DNA from: Roridomyces roridus
Lineage: Eukaryota > Basidiomycota > Agaricomycetes > Agaricales > Mycenaceae
Direction: 5' to 3'
Assembly (NCBI GenBank): GCA_029378245.1
Contig: JARKIF010000014.1
Location: 186,001 to 250,000 of the forward strand
DNA: 64,000 nucleotides
Shown here: in pieces, positions 1 through 13,000 of the stretch
Position numbering within the stretch: the first letter of the stretch is position 1
How the letters are laid out: each line of letters starts with the position of its first letter
Notes under the pieces: model-generated
The model's database searches: none
Seen by the model: the letters and a program-made list of their open reading frames with translations, nothing else
Told to the model about the DNA's origin: nothing
Made by a program: the position numbers and the translations under genes

Positions 1-390
1 ACACATGTCAGATACGACGCGAGCCAGGAGATGCAACGTGTCGATATCCTGCAGGATGTTGGAGGCTTTATTGGTGATGAGAAGGATGTATAAGTCCTCT
101 AGAGGTTGGTAGACGTAGCGAACGTCAGGCGTTTCTATGAGCGTGTGCTGCGTGCTGGACGGCGGAGGAAGCAATTTTGGGAAAGAAGCGAGGAGGGATT
201 CGATACGAGTTCTAGTCATATCCAGGAATTGGCGGGATATGACGGCTGAGCAGGAATGTGAGGAACTGGTGTCAAGTAGCCACGAAATAATTCACCTTTG
301 CCGGCCTTGGTACATATCGAGGCAGCAAGGACGACCTGGGAGGCATAGGACTCAGTGTTTGGCGCGCTGTAGCGGTAGAGCACCGACCAT
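1..390 (-). CDS. RET2: Coatomer subunit delta, 5' end (partial)
   Basis: Delta-COP is a subunit of the COPI coat that carries cargo from the Golgi back to the ER. Only the N-terminal 96 codons are here; the gene runs off the left edge of the window. Three exons splice cleanly: the ATG alone at 388-390, then 296-335, then 245 down to the edge, with introns of 52 and 50 nt. The spliced protein begins [20 protein letters not shown] and continues through [19 protein letters not shown] and [20 protein letters not shown], the highly conserved longin-like start of delta-COP. The one-codon first exon explains why no ORF starting with ATG covers the N terminus. The first intron opens with gtcggt, a weaker donor than usual. 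Family assignment is secure; only the exact first intron is inferred. Confidence 0.93.
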
Positions 391-521
391 CGTGGAGAAG
401 GAAAATGTAAGTAGCTGGCCGTCGTGTCAATTGATGGCGAACAAACAACGCGCGCTCTCAAACTCCCTCATCCCAAACGCGTGCATTAAGTCGTGAAATG
501 GGTCGTAAATAATAAAGACAA

Positions 522-2976
522 TTATTCCAAAGGCATCTCGGAAACCGTCTCCGACAGCGAGGCCCATGTATTGGCCACATTCTCCGTAAACTCCTGCTCC
601 TCCCGAGCAAAAGTCTGCACAATCTGCGTGAGGAGCGTGTTTTCCCTATTGTGCAACACCACCCGCAGCTCGTGCCATAGACTATGCAGAGGCTCAGAAA
701 CGACCAGATACAATGGGAAAAAAGCCTCACCATGCACGGATGAACACCCGTCGACTTAATTGTGCGGCGATGGTCGCCTGGTCTTTCTCAATCGAGGCCG
801 AGTGACGATCCGCCTCGTCCTGCCATCCTTCCTTCTGGGCCGCCTTGACACTCTCGAGCTTCAGCGACGTTGTCTCGACCCGCTGCTTCAGCCTCTCCAC
901 TTGATCGATCGAAAACCGGTCGTTTCGGATCAGGAGATCTTTGAGCGCAACATACAAGTCGCGTTGGCCCTTGATACTTTCCAAGGTCGTGTCGAAAAGA
1001 GTCCTCGTCTGGTAAACCCATTATAAGTATCTTTGGCGCATGGCGAATGCAAAGAGCTCACCCGTAGTTCCGAAATCTCCGATTGCCGCTGTGTATGAGC
1101 TGCTACTTGTTGCAAACCGAGCTTGACCCCGGTCGAAAGCTCACAGTCATCTCCCCGCCAGCATTGTTCGTTGACTTCGGCAACCGCACGGAGTGTGTTT
1201 GTCAGTCTCGCCATGTCTCCCTGATTGTCAGATTCCGAATGGAGTCCAAAAATCGAGTCGAAATTAGATGCAGCAAGGAGAGACGAAGAAGAAAATATGG
1301 GCAAATTGAAGTGAGCTTGGTGGGCACCCGGTCGGAAGGCAGGAGGTGTCCGTACCGCTGCTGCTTCTCGCCGCTTCACAATGCGCTCGGTGAGAATGCA
1401 TATTCTCTGCCACTGTTCGATCAGCGGATTTATTCTGCGGCGAAGGGTCCTGGAAAGATACATGAAATGGAGTTCACTAGGTGAGTAGGCTTGCCTCACG
1501 CTAGTTTTTCCTCGAGATCGCTGGGTATGGTCATCTCTTCATTCCGATCGACCCGTTTGCTGACCGACTCCTCATCCAAAGAAATTGGCGTATTCTTGCG
1601 CCATAATTCAAAGGAGGGTTCAGTTAAAAACGCAGCAAACAAGGCGTCCTCCTTCATGACAGGATGATTACTGTTAGGACGTTAGGACTACGAAGATAAC
1701 CTTGTCCAAAAACTCACAGCACAAAATTGAGAGCTCTCGTCAAGCCCCGCCTGGCGCGAATTTGAGCCAAGCACAGTAAACAATACCGCGACTATTCACC
1801 TTCGCTGTTCGAGAAAGAGCTCGTCTCCTACATCCGACGCGTTATTTCGGAAGTAAAAGATCCACAGTCAAGAACGCACCACCTATACGCTTCGGCGGCA
1901 AAGCAGGGAACAATCGGAATGGGTAACGGCGCATCAGGCACTCCCATACAAACGCAAACTCGGAATATCTTCTGGGCACCGGCGCACCTCGCTAGTGATA
2001 ATTCACACTTTGGACATTTTGGCAAAATGGGAACGGTACTCACCGAAGTGGATATCTCATACACAAAATATCGGTTCAAAATGAATCCCTGCTGTCCCAA
2101 GAGCGTGATCTTGACGCTCTCCTGCTTCGTCCACCAATTCGGAGCAAGTCCGGTACCCAGAGTCGACGGGGCGGCAACTGTTGGCGGCGGCGCAGTATCA
2201 AAAGCATTGTTCGGAATCCTCGAGTTTGTATTCCAAGGGTCGTCCGTCGCGTACGAGGGTATAGGCGCATGGATGTCGGTGCTCTTCTGCCTATTATTGG
2301 TCGGGGCGAATGTGGAGGCGGAGGGTGGCAATCTGCTGAGATCGAGAGAAGGCTCTGGTAGCGTGTTCTGAGAAGAAAGCGCAGCAACCTGCTCGATGCT
2401 GACATCTGAGAATCCTCGTCAGACGAAAACATACTGAATGGATTGAAGCAGACCTTTCCCGGCCTGGGCCAAAGCGACCAACGCTAGAGCCACGAAGAAC
2501 TCGAGTTTAGACACGCGCGGACGGCTGCTCACGAGATTCACAATCTGCAATGCGTCACAGGAGTCGAAGGAGAAGAAAAAAGAAGAAACTGACCCGGTCG
2601 ATAGTCGCAGCTGGCAATGAAGAAGTCCCCAAGACGCGTGAAAGAGAGTTGACCGACACCTCTCCGCTGTTGGTTGGGTCGACCAATTGAAAGGACCGGT
2701 CATATATTGCGGGCACGGTGGCATCCGCTGGAGGAAATTATCAGCCCCGGGGCTGCGAGCGAGCGAGGGGGACGAGGGCTGACCAATGACAGAGCTGAAT
2801 ACAGAGCTCGAGTTGGCGGCAGGCGCGGGGGTGGCAGAAGGACTTGGAGTAGCACTCCACGGGTCGAGGGTATCGTATACCGAGGCGGCGAGAGGATTCT
2901 CGTCGACGTAGCTGCCGAATCCGCCATTGGCATTCGCAGAGCCGTATCGAGGCTGGGCTCGGGGGGCGTTGAACAT
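522..2976 (-). CDS. MVP1: Sorting nexin MVP1 (PX-BAR)
   Basis: MVP1/SNX8 is an endosomal sorting nexin that binds phosphatidylinositol 3-phosphate and tubulates membrane for retrograde transport. Spliced, the protein is about 650 residues. An N-terminal low-complexity stretch starts MFNAPRAQPRYGS. It is followed by an EH-like segment (VIADATVPAIYDRSF, SLSRVLGTSSLPAATIDR, IVNLVSSRPRVSKLEFFVAL), a PX domain (GLAPNWWTKQESVKITLL, then PVPRRYSEFAFVWECLMRRY and PFRLFPALPPKRIG), and a long C-terminal BAR domain ending in LLTQIVQTFAREEQEF and SETVSEMPLE. At least eight short introns are visible, for example 2728-2783, 2545-2593 and 2406-2453. A 28-nt exon encodes DELFLEQRR. The start is the first ATG in frame; the next gene upstream (PMT4) ends only 111 bp away, so the promoter is very short or lies inside the PMT4 3' end. 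Confidence 0.93.
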
Positions 2977-3087
2977 TGTAAAGCTCAACAAGCGACGGCC
3001 GGATGTGATCGGTAGCCTCGTGCGATAAATAATGGGTATTGAGCGTTCCCAAGTCCTTAAAGCTATATACAACAACGACGACGCTGG

Positions 3088-5825
3088 CTACACTACTTCT
3101 GCAGTGACCTTTGCGGCAAAGTGCAAGGTCCATGTCGAAAGCAAACGCCGGGCGTTGACCTGCTCTCCGGTCAATCTCCACACAAGAAAATTTAGCAGTT
3201 TTCTCAACACAAGGGGACTAGAACATACCCAGGTGTGCCATACGTCAATGGCGCAAAGAAAAGCAGGACAACCAACATGGCCACAGAGAAACCGACGAAA
3301 ATTATCGGCGCTTTGATCCCAAGGTCGGCGTACTGCTTCGGGTGGGCGCGGGTGCTGGGACCGCGGACGGAGACTGGGTAGTTGACCGTCTCAGAGAGAA
3401 TGAAGCTGAAGACCGATCCAGCGATCATGGCGGACGCAAGGTGGGAAGGAAGATAGTGATGGATGAAGAGCTGGCGGCTCATCAAGAAGAATGGAGCGTA
3501 GTGTACACCCCAGACAAGCATGAAGAACCCTGTAGAGTTCCACAGGCGGTTGCGGACGGGGTCAGGAATGGGATCCAATCCACGACGACGGGCCAAGAGG
3601 TCGGCGCCGAGGATACCAACGTAGATGGACAGTGAAATCACACATGTCCACCAGCCGACGATGTTGCCAATGAGATAAATCTGTTTCTGCGAGTCGTTCT
3701 CTGTCCAGAAGCTGATACCACTGAGCAAAAACGGCCAGTTGATCGGGCTGCTGGCATATGGGTGCGAGGCCGTCAATCCAGCGTTGTGCTGCAACATCAA
3801 CAGCTGAAGTTCGCCAAACTTGCGGAAAAAGTTCATGCTCTTTGGCTTCTTGGGCTCGACGTGATCCTCCGTCCGGTTTTTGAAATCCTCGTCCTCTGTC
3901 GAGCCATGAATGTCGAAGAAAAGAAAGCGGACGAGGAACGTACCCGAGTCGATGATATCTTGGATAAACCAGGTTGCACTCTTCTCTGTCGCACCCTTGT
4001 TACCATTGATCTCCTGCTGCTTGAACGCCCACTCGGGAAGTTGCTTGGTGTGAGTCCACAGTGCGACTCTGGTAGAGCCGTGGATAAGCTTGAAGTGACC
4101 AGATTTGCTTTTCACTACATCGCCGTCGTGGCCTTCATTGATGTTGATGTAGAAAAGAGTATCGTTGTGTCGGCTGTGGTCATCCTTTGGCCATGTCGTG
4201 AATTCCTGATTGGTCGGCATGAGAGGCGAGGCCACGTCGTGTGTAAGCAAGTATGATTGGGTGTTGACGTGCAGCAGCTGGATAACGTCGCCGTGGCGCA
4301 CATATCGTCCGCGTCCCGCTTCAGGCAGTGCCTTTGTGGGGATAATCTGCCAGTTGTTGTTGGTGTCGTTGTGGCCGTAACCGGTCACCTGTTGGCCTGG
4401 AAGGGAATGAAGATGGAAGCGAAGAATGATGACAAGCACGGACCTTGACTGCTAATGCGGCCGTCCTCGTATTTGAGAGGATACCTTTCAATGTGCGAAT
4501 GCAAAAAGACTTTGGTATCCTTGTGGCGAAGAGTAACGGTGTCCAAGTACTTGATCTCTAGTGGGAACCGTCAGCGGGCATCCCCCAGATACGGTCGGCG
4601 AACACACCTTGGCTATTCAGTAACATTTCATTGCCAGAAAGGGTCTCCTGGAACGCCGGTGACATGAAGGTATCTCCAGGCCCAGATTTGGTGAGGACCG
4701 CAAAGTGGACATAGAAGAAGGAGAGATAGATGATGAAAGGGACGAGGATTAGACCAATGGCACGCGCGGTAAAGTGGCGCCAAAAGTATTCCTGCACAGA
4801 TGTTCAACGACGCGGGTAGATGTAGCAAAGGAGATATGAACCATGGTGTGCCCTTCCTTCTTGACGTCGAGAATATCCCATAGATCAATGAGGACGGCGA
4901 TGCCAATGGTGGCCACAGTAAGGATGCCATTGACTTTGGAGCCCCACGTGCAAGCCATGAAGGCGCCGGTGAGGGTGAGCCATGTCCACCATTCAGTAGA
5001 GAATGGCAGATAACGGAGCTTCTTGAAGCGGATGTAGGAATACATGGTAAGGGACAGGAAGAAAATGAGGGTTGCATCCAGCAGGATGAGACGGGATTGA
5101 GCGATGTGTGCGTTGTCTAAGGGAAATCAGACTAGGAAAGATGGAGGAAAACAGCGGACACACCGAACAAGATTATCGAAGCCGAAAAGGCAGCAATAAC
5201 GGTGGAGTAACCGCTCTCCTTCATGATCGCGTACACGACCGGGACCGTTAAACTGCCCAAGATGGCAGGGAGAGCGCGCATGCCGACGTATGGGACATGG
5301 TTGTCGGTGTAGCTGTCGCCGATGTTCTCGAATAGGAACTTGCCGTCAAAGCCAACAAACCAGCCCGCGAGGCCAAACAAGAGTTTCGCGAATGGAGGGT
5401 GGACATCGAAGTAGTATTCGCGCGAAATATAGTGGGCTGCAAACTTGCCAAAGTGGACTTCGTCGAATCTGGATTGTAAATTTGAGATGGGCGGGCACAC
5501 GAGAGTAGAAAAGCGGCCACGCACACCACCTGGTCCGGCTGGTTGATTTTGTAGAAACGGAGCGCAAACGCGAGAGCGGTGAGGACAGAGACGACGATGA
5601 AGCTAGCTCTCCTCGTCTCTAGTAGTTTTTCGACGGGGTGTCGCCTTCTCTACATTGTGACCGTTAAAACAAGCGCGTAGTGGGTGCAACATGAGGACGC
5701 ACAGGGTTCTGATACACCTCGCCTACATGGTCTTCCTGGTGAAGACGGGAATCGTCTATATCTTGTGTCGGCACTGCGACTTGTCGTTGCCGCAGACGCG
5801 GCGCCTGGGGGCTTTTGCTCGCCAT
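3088..5825 (-). CDS. PMT4: Protein O-mannosyltransferase, PMT4 type
   Basis: This is a multi-span ER membrane enzyme that moves mannose from dolichyl-phosphate mannose to Ser/Thr of secretory proteins. Starting at MASKSPQAPRLRQRQ, the spliced product is about 765 residues, the usual PMT length. The first luminal loop carries FDEVHFGKFAAHYISREY and FDVHPPFAKLLFGLAGWF, the acidic D-E catalytic loop of the GT39 family. Membrane spans follow (for example WTWLTLTGAFMACTWGSK). Three MIR repeats lie in the central luminal loop (VTLRHKDTKVFLHSH, GDVIQLLHVNTQSYLLTH, GHFKLIHGSTRVALWTH), then C-terminal spans. The last exon gives LTGEQVNARRLLSTWTLHFA and the stop at 3088. The single complete C-terminal ending and the STWTLHF motif suggest the PMT4 subfamily rather than PMT1/PMT2; that subtype is my inference and could be tested by a tree. 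Confidence 0.88.
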
Positions 5826-6410
5826 ACGTGGTGGCCAGAAGTGAGATTTACAGCTGTTGATGCAAAGCACGGAAGCAATCGCGCACTTTAGACACGGACT
5901 CAACACGGACTCAACACGGACTTGTTTACGTCGTGGGCAGCTCCAATAGGTTGCACCTTGGCTAAATTCGTGGCACGGAGTCGGATTCAAAATGTAAAGC
6001 TGACCGAATATTTAGCGGGGTCGTTTCTATCCTGGTCCTCTGTCTCCAGTCAACTCACAAGAAGGCGCAACTATTTCGAGTTTTACTCGTTACTCGGAAA
6101 AAATGCATGTAAATGAGTGTACGTATTACACGAGTTCGAAACAAAAGGGAAAACACAAAGAAAACTCGTACAGGATGAGAAATATATACGAAATATATAC
6201 TAGCGCGTAGCCCGAACCCGATATGAAACTCACAAATGTTTTTTTCTCCTCAATCCCGGGCAACCCAGTCCGTACTCCGGGAGACCAGCTCGATCGAGTT
6301 GTCTGTTGTCCAGAACAGGCGCTCAGTCGCGCTCCGTCCCGTCCAACTCTTTTGGTCTCGCAATATCATCGCCTACGCATTCCAGTCAGCAACGATACTA
6401 AAATAGAAGA
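5826..6410. promoter_or_regulatory. Spacer upstream of PMT4 with two short tandem repeats
   Basis: This stretch holds no convincing gene. It lies between the PMT4 start and the stop of the next minus-strand gene, so it must contain the PMT4 promoter. An 11-bp unit (cacggactcaa) is repeated 2.7 times at 5893-5922, 68-97 bp upstream of the PMT4 ATG, and an AT-rich 11-bp unit (aaatatatacg) occurs twice at 6180-6200. A 63-codon plus-strand ORF at 6223-6414 has no recognisable features and overlaps the neighbouring stop codon. Confidence 0.5.
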
Positions 6411-9400
6411 CTAAATCCGCACCTGTTGCGCCCCAAAATTACGCTGGTCGTGTGCAAACAAATCAACATTCTCGTCGAGCGCTTCGCTAAGGATGGCCAA
6501 GTCTTGTAACATGGCCTGCATCGCCCGCACAGCTGCAAGCGTAAGCAACTCCCTTCGATTCCGTGTCGTCGCCCCAGTTCCGTTATAGTTGGGATTTGGT
6601 GGCGGTAGAGAACGGCTGATTGTCTGCAGCACAGTATGCAGAATCCGCTTCGTCTCGCCCAGGATCTTCTGCGCCTGCGGGAAATTGCGTCGACTGACGA
6701 GCACGAGAGCTCTTGTGATCATGTCACTTGCGAGCAGCTCCATTCGCCGGCGAACGATCACGGGGTCAGATGGCGCCGATGGTTGCCGTGGAACGCCACT
6801 TTGTGCAGGTAGCAGTGTAACAGTGAGGAGAACTGGGTGAGCCAAGCGACTGACGTGTTTGCCCGCGGCTGGGTCAAAGAACGCGCCGTCAACCTCGACA
6901 ACGGGCACCTCGTCGATCATACGGTCCATCATCCCGTCCGCAAAGTCGGGCGAGTCGTCAATCGCCAGGGAGTCGAGACCCATGCTGGCAACAAATTGGT
7001 CTGTCGCGTTGAGTGTTCGCCCATGCGACCCCCGCCCGCCATGCTGTTGTTGCCGCGCGGCCGCCATCTTGGCCTGCATGTCGCTGTTGTCCAGCTCAAG
7101 CTCGATGAGCATTTCTTTCCGCTCTCCATACCGCAGCTCCCCAACCTCCACGTCCACATTCTGACCATCACTGGCAAGGATCGAGCTTGGTCCACCACTG
7201 ACCTTGCGGATGCGGAAACGCAATCCGTCAACCACCTTCATGTGGAGCTTCATCCCCAACAGCCCAATCGACATCATACCACCAATGCAACCCGCAACGC
7301 AGTCCCGCAGATCGTACCAGTCCTTGACGAATGTGTATGTGCCGCTCGTGTGATTGGACATCAGCCACAGTGATGCCGGATCATGCGAGCGACCGTAGCC
7401 GAAAGAGTGGATGGGCACGTTCGCGGCCTCGGCACGCGCAAGAACGAGGTCCATTTGTGCCCGCCGTGTCGAATCAGACGCATCAGAGACGAGCACCATC
7501 CCCGAGACGGGATTCTTGGCTTTCCGTTGCAGAACGACATCCAGACCATGATTGACAGCCGTGACCACGTCCGTCTTCTCGTCTTTGCTCCCTCGCACCA
7601 AGAACTCGTCCTGCTGTTCGTCAATCCGTGCCCCGACCTCATCAATGAATTTCTGGAGCCGTTTTCGGCTGATGGTTTTGCCGACGTATAGGAAAGGCGT
7701 CCTCCGCACGCGGCCACTGGGCCCGACCTCGAATGTAACGAGACTCAGCCGGTCCTTGTTCGATAGCGAAGCAAGGATAAAGTCCAATGTAGCCTTGATG
7801 ACGCGGACTTTGAGGGCTGCGGTAGATGGAACGGCCCCAGGCGGAGGAAGGGACACGACGAGAATGAGGTCCAGTGGTGGATGCGGCAGCGGGGTAAGGC
7901 TGTTGCTTGGCCCGGCAGATGTGTACGGGGTGACGAGCCCAGTCGGGCTGTCATACCCACCCATCTCGTCGTCCTCCCCGAGAGGAGTCAACTTGTTCCC
8001 ATGCTGTTGCCCGTAGTGACTGCCACCTCGCTGAGCCATGCTCCCATGGCTCGTTGAGCTGCTCATCGTGCTTCGCGACGATCCATTCAACAGACTGCTG
8101 TCGGCAGTACTTGCGGTCGTTGCACTCCCTCCGGAAAGCATCCGCATCGCCTTGGAGTTGCCACCAAACTCCTCCATGTCGAGCGGGCGCTCTTGTTCCT
8201 GTTCAGTCGCGTGCTGCGCCTGGGAGCGGTCAACAAGGCCCTGGATCTTGCTCCTCCAAGCCTCAAGGGAGGTGCGCTCCTTGAAAATGAGGATGAAGCT
8301 CGCCAGCTCGTCCTCCATATCGATAGTGAGGCTCATCTCGCCGGCCGACGAGGAAGCGGTGACATGTTTGATATGGCGAACGTAGATGCGACCGCGGAGA
8401 CGCAAGACACCACGCGGCGTGGCAGAAGATGTGGAAGGTGCCTCGCTGATACCCGACGCGTTAGACAATAGCCGCCCGAGCGATCGTTTCCGCTCTTCCG
8501 CGACACAAATGAGTGCCTCCTTGAAGAGGTAGACGTAAAAGTCGCGGACAACAGCGTCACGGCGGACACCAAGAAGATCGTACATTTGAAGGTTGCCCAA
8601 ATCGGACATGGGATGGCCTTTCCAGTCGATGATGCGGTTGCGCAGATCTTCGGTGATCGCCGCGAATGGGGACTCCTCTTCTGGCGTGTAATCATGACCG
8701 TGAGATGAACCGTATTGAGGAGGGGAGCGATCTCCCGAGTCGTTGTGGCGACGACGGGTTGAGTCGGGGCGGGGACTGGAACGGCCAGAGCGCGGCTGGT
8801 TGTTGGTACGTGCAAAGTTGTCAGACATGACAGGTCCGGGAACGGGGCCATTAGTGATTCGTTTGCCTGGTAGTTCGATGACGACGATGCAGGTCAGTGG
8901 TTGGTTGGCGTCGGCGGAGCGGGTGAGAGAAGAGAACTCTGGCCGGACTTGAATGGAAGGAGCGACAACGTATTGAGTGTGGTCGCTGCCCGAAGGATGT
9001 GACTTGACGCTGGAGGCATGCTCGAGAGGGTCGTCCTCATTAGGATCGTACGGACGAGGGTTCGAGTTGGCCCGACCGGTACGAGTGGCTGTGGGAGTAT
9101 CGCGGCCGGGATAGAGGGCACCTGCATTGCGCTCGCCCATGCCTGTAAGGGCAGCAAGCTCTAGTAGATTGTGAGAAGTGGCTCCATTAGAGTGGACTGC
9201 GACGGACTGTTTGATTTTCCCGAGTCGCCATCGCCAACTTTCATCGGACGGCGACAGACACCACATACGCCAAGATTTGACTTGCGTGGGACGGTCGAGC
9301 GGGCCTGGGATGGCGGGGGTCCATAGACGGCGGTGAAACATGCCTACAGAGGACAGATTGAGTGATGGATATGAGAGCGAAAGTTAGGGACGAACTTCGT

Positions 9401-9728
9401 GTAGCGCATGGCCGCATTCAGGGACAATATGGGGCTTCTCGCCAGGAAGGCGAAAGCTGAAACTCAGCGGTTCGAGGCAGACGGGGCACTCTTCTTCGTC
9501 CTCTGGGTTCTCCTGAGCGGAGACGACGGGAAGGGGAGCGACATGCATCACGGAGTAGGGATGGGCAGTATCACGGTCGCTGCTGGCTGTGGAATAGACG
9601 GAACGAAGGGAGGGTGCACGGGAGCGGTTGAAGACGGCGGAAAGAGAGAAGGAGGGTTGTGGACGAGGTGGTACGGGACGTGGATTTGTGTACGAGGGGC
9701 TTCCAACCTGATTCCGATGAAAACTCAT
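6411..9728 (-). CDS. FAR1/STE5-like scaffold (RING-H2, PH, VWA)
   Basis: The domain order RING-H2, PH, VWA is that of yeast Ste5 and Far1, scaffolds of the pheromone MAPK and polarity pathways. Spliced, the protein is about 1,072 residues. The RING-H2 finger begins at residue 81 (CPVC), continues with CGHALHEAC across the first intron (pattern C-x-H-x2-H-x2-C) and closes with CGVC. The PH-like fold spans roughly residues 345-465 (DFYVYLFKEALICVAEE ... GRIYVRHIKHVT ... LEAWRSKIQGLVD). A VWA domain spans about 585-780, opening LDLILVVSLPP and including VSGMVLVSDASDSTRRA. The C-terminal 250 residues form a helical region. Two introns sit near the 5' end: one splits the RING after HALHE and the other (about 50 nt, donor gtccgt) restores frame into LAALTGMGERN. 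Long Ser/Gly-rich linkers separate the domains. In a basidiomycete the function is inferred from architecture, not sequence identity. No canonical MAPK docking site was identified by eye. Confidence 0.82.
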
Positions 9729-10001
9729 CGGCGCGGGCGGCGCACGAGAAGAGGAACTGCCTGTCAGATCACAGAAAGGGACAGATATAACTTTCTCAGT
9801 CCCGCGACAAGTCCACCGTGAAGCCTACTACCATCTATCACCACCCATCTGCAAACACCTTCCGTTGCATCTTCCATCCTTAAATTGCACCCAAACAGAT
9901 AAATTACTCCCAAAGCATTTCAAAGAGGACCACTACCACCATGCATCCTTCCCTGTGTCATCTCATCTACTGTGTCCAGATATGTCCCCCAGTCATCCAT
10001 C
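9729..10001. promoter_or_regulatory. Spacer, promoter of the FAR1/STE5-like gene
   Basis: This 273-bp spacer lies between the scaffold ATG and the stop of the transcription factor gene. It is pyrimidine-rich on the plus strand near 9830-9960. No ORF or RNA gene is supported. Confidence 0.4.
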
Positions 10002-13000
10002 CTAATTGACGGTCAGTTGTACAAATGAACCCATGTCGTAAAAACCCACATACTCAAAACCAGCAGGCGCCGCCGACCAAATAGCCATAGTCTCGTTCTC
10101 GGAATTTCGTTGCGCCGTCTGCCCCTGATAATTCAAGGGCTGCCGTCGATGTTCTGACGAGAAACTCGCAGTGATTTGCTCGTAAAATGCTTCCGACATG
10201 GGATACGAAGTTGACGACAGTCCCGGGGGCTCGGGAACAGATAGACGGCTCGCATCCGAACCAGCTGACGGCGGAATATAAGTGCTGGGATTGCCCCGCG
10301 TCCAATTCGAATACTCGTGCCCTGGTCGCACACCCCTCAAATCTCGTGGAGGGAACAAGTCTTGCACAGGCGGCATCCCCTCCCTCATCGAAGGCAAATA
10401 ATTCGATGACCCTGGCGGCTGTCTCCGGGATTCGGTGTGTGGCATCGTTAACGTGTCCCCATGCTCGCTTCGTGACGCCGACAGCGAAGTTTCCGGTGGA
10501 CCAGGCGGATGTCGATACGTCCGTCCATGAAGGTCCTCCCGCTGCATAGACGGAACAATCGGCGGGTGATGGCTATGCGACGAACTGGAAGACAACGGTG
10601 TCTCCGGTCCACCTGCATATTGTTGGCGCTGCGGTTCCGGTAAGGTGAACCGCCCATGTCGCAGAGAGGTGCTGGAAAGCGGTGTCTCCGGCTCGTACCC
10701 TTGCGTCGACTGATGAAAACGGGGTAGGAAGTGTGTCATAATGGCAGGAACGTCCGACGTATGCAGACGACGCTGTTCAGGGTTGGCATTAGAGTCGTTG
10801 AACGAGGTCATGATATTCGGCACATCAGTGGGAGCGGGTCGACGCCGCCCTGCTATAACGCGAGGTTCCAAGTCCACGTCGCTCTTGGAGTCAATAGTAG
10901 ACTGGGAATCTTCGGCGCCGCGTTCCCGCTTGTTCTTTGCACCTGTTGTGGTGCCTGATGGCAGGGGAAGCTGCCCTACACTTGCAAGCTCGTACAATGT
11001 GTCCCATAGCTTGCCAGCTGATGGCCAACGCATCTCACATCCACGCAAGACCTGCATGCAGCGCTGCACGTCGGCCATCTCTTGTTGAGAGTCGGTCGAG
11101 AGACCGAGGCTACCCCGTTGACCGCCCCAGATGTTCAGCAGCAGCACAACACCCGCCGTACATACTGCCATCTGTGTTTAATGTTAGCCGCAATGGAATA
11201 GAGAAAGTCGGGCACATTCCTGGGTCAAAGGTAATGGCTTATCCCCAACCCGTTGTCGGTAAATATCTGCAATATGACTACAAGACCTCGCCGCGTTCAA
11301 AGACATTGCCAGAGACGGGAATGTCTGCGGAAAAAAATGTTGAGCGCAAGTCTGTTTCAATGACGGGCACGTACCGAAGGAACTTGAGTTTTGGAAGTCG
11401 GGATATAGGGACGGTGAATAACGATTTGCAGGTGGTAATAATTGCAATGGAGTGTAGCCGACTGCTCAAAGAAATCGGCATTTTCATTTGAAGGATTCCA
11501 ACGCACTAAAACAGAAATGAGAATCTCATCAAAGCAGCAGCAGCAAAACGCACGATGGTCAGGAAGATCATCCACCCATCTGTTCAGAGCCGCGTCGAGC
11601 TCGACGACGATACGCTGATCCCAGTCGCCGTTGCCCTTGCTCAATCCGAGTAATACCTTGGACTTGTTGATCGAGTACTAGTACGTGATCAAGTTATGCA
11701 AATCAGCGAAAAGAGGGGCAGGACAAACGATAGTGCGGAGAGCAAATGAGAGGATTTGAAAAAGGCGGAGAAAGGCGATAAAGGCTGCAACGCGAGAAGG
11801 TTTTCCCTTCGGCTGACGGAAGGCCTGAGCCGGATCAGACGTCTCCCAGTACTCGTCGTCACAGTCTATGGGATAATCTAGATCAAAGCTAAGTGAACAG
11901 TATAAATAGGAGTCGCGGAGCAAAAGGCTAGAAACTTGCTCTTCGTCCTGGATAGCGCAAGGGCGTCCGAGATGCGCAGACATCATCCTATCGAGGAATA
12001 CGAGCACCCTGGGAGACATCAAAAGGAGAACCAGGGGAAAAAATCAAAGCCGACCAGAATGCACGTTTCCAAGATTCGTCTTCGGGTGTCCATTGAGGCA
12101 GATTGTCCTTGCGTCTGTGTGCACCTACATCCTGTGCCATCCGGATTCCGATGGAGACGAGGGTCCAACTAGCATCCGGGGCGGAAGTTCCGTGTAGGAA
12201 TATGACTGATAACTATCGACCCGCGGTTGGACTGTATTCGACAGAAAACGCAAGCACGTACGGCACTGAATTGCAGGTCGTAAAGGCAGGGAGGCGGTCC
12301 GAGTGGATCGCGCATTAATTGCAGCTGTTTAAACCAGTGCCAGCCACACGAGTGCAAGCTGTCAGTCCCTTCAAGAAGGACGCGTGAGTCTGTACTAAAC
12401 CGGGACCCGATGGCACAGACGAGAAGGAAAGTAGCAGCAAAGCCATCGTTTGTAAGGTGGCGACCTGCGGCCAAATCACGCAGGAATGTTGGACGGTGGA
12501 GAAGGGGCAGAAGGAGATTGACATGAGTAAAGTACAAATCAACCAAGGAAGCAGCGAGATCTGGTGGCGGGAAATCGTATTGCGGCGGAGGGACGGGTTC
12601 AGGAGACTATCGTGCCGATTAGCCGGGAATCCGCCAGTCCAGACTGACAAACCGGTCGAGAGGCCCAAAAGTCCGTGTGGCGTCGAGAATTTTGAGGTTC
12701 CGATTCCATCCCAACATTGAGGGCGGTTTGTAAGAGCATGGCGCCGCTGGAACGACCAAACCAACGGGAATCGCGGTCTGAATTGAGGGACAGCTGCTGC
12801 AGATTCTCGCTAAGACTCAATTGGGCGCGTTCGTCGTCATCGGGCGGTGGCGGGGGTTGCCATTTACCGGCGGGCAACGCGGGGGCGTGTCTGAGATCAG
12901 ACTCGGGGATCAACTGTAGGAGTGAGAACCAGAGTGCGGGATGGAGAGACAAAGAACGTACAGCATGCAAGAGTGCCTCTATCTTTTCAACCCGGATCTC

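Noticed and set aside
137..496. Plus-strand 119-codon ORF at the left edge
   Set aside because: It is the shadow of the coatomer delta 5' exons on the minus strand, which spell a highly conserved protein.
6223..6414. Plus-strand 63-codon ORF
   Set aside because: It has no recognisable feature and runs into the 3' end of the FAR1/STE5-like gene.
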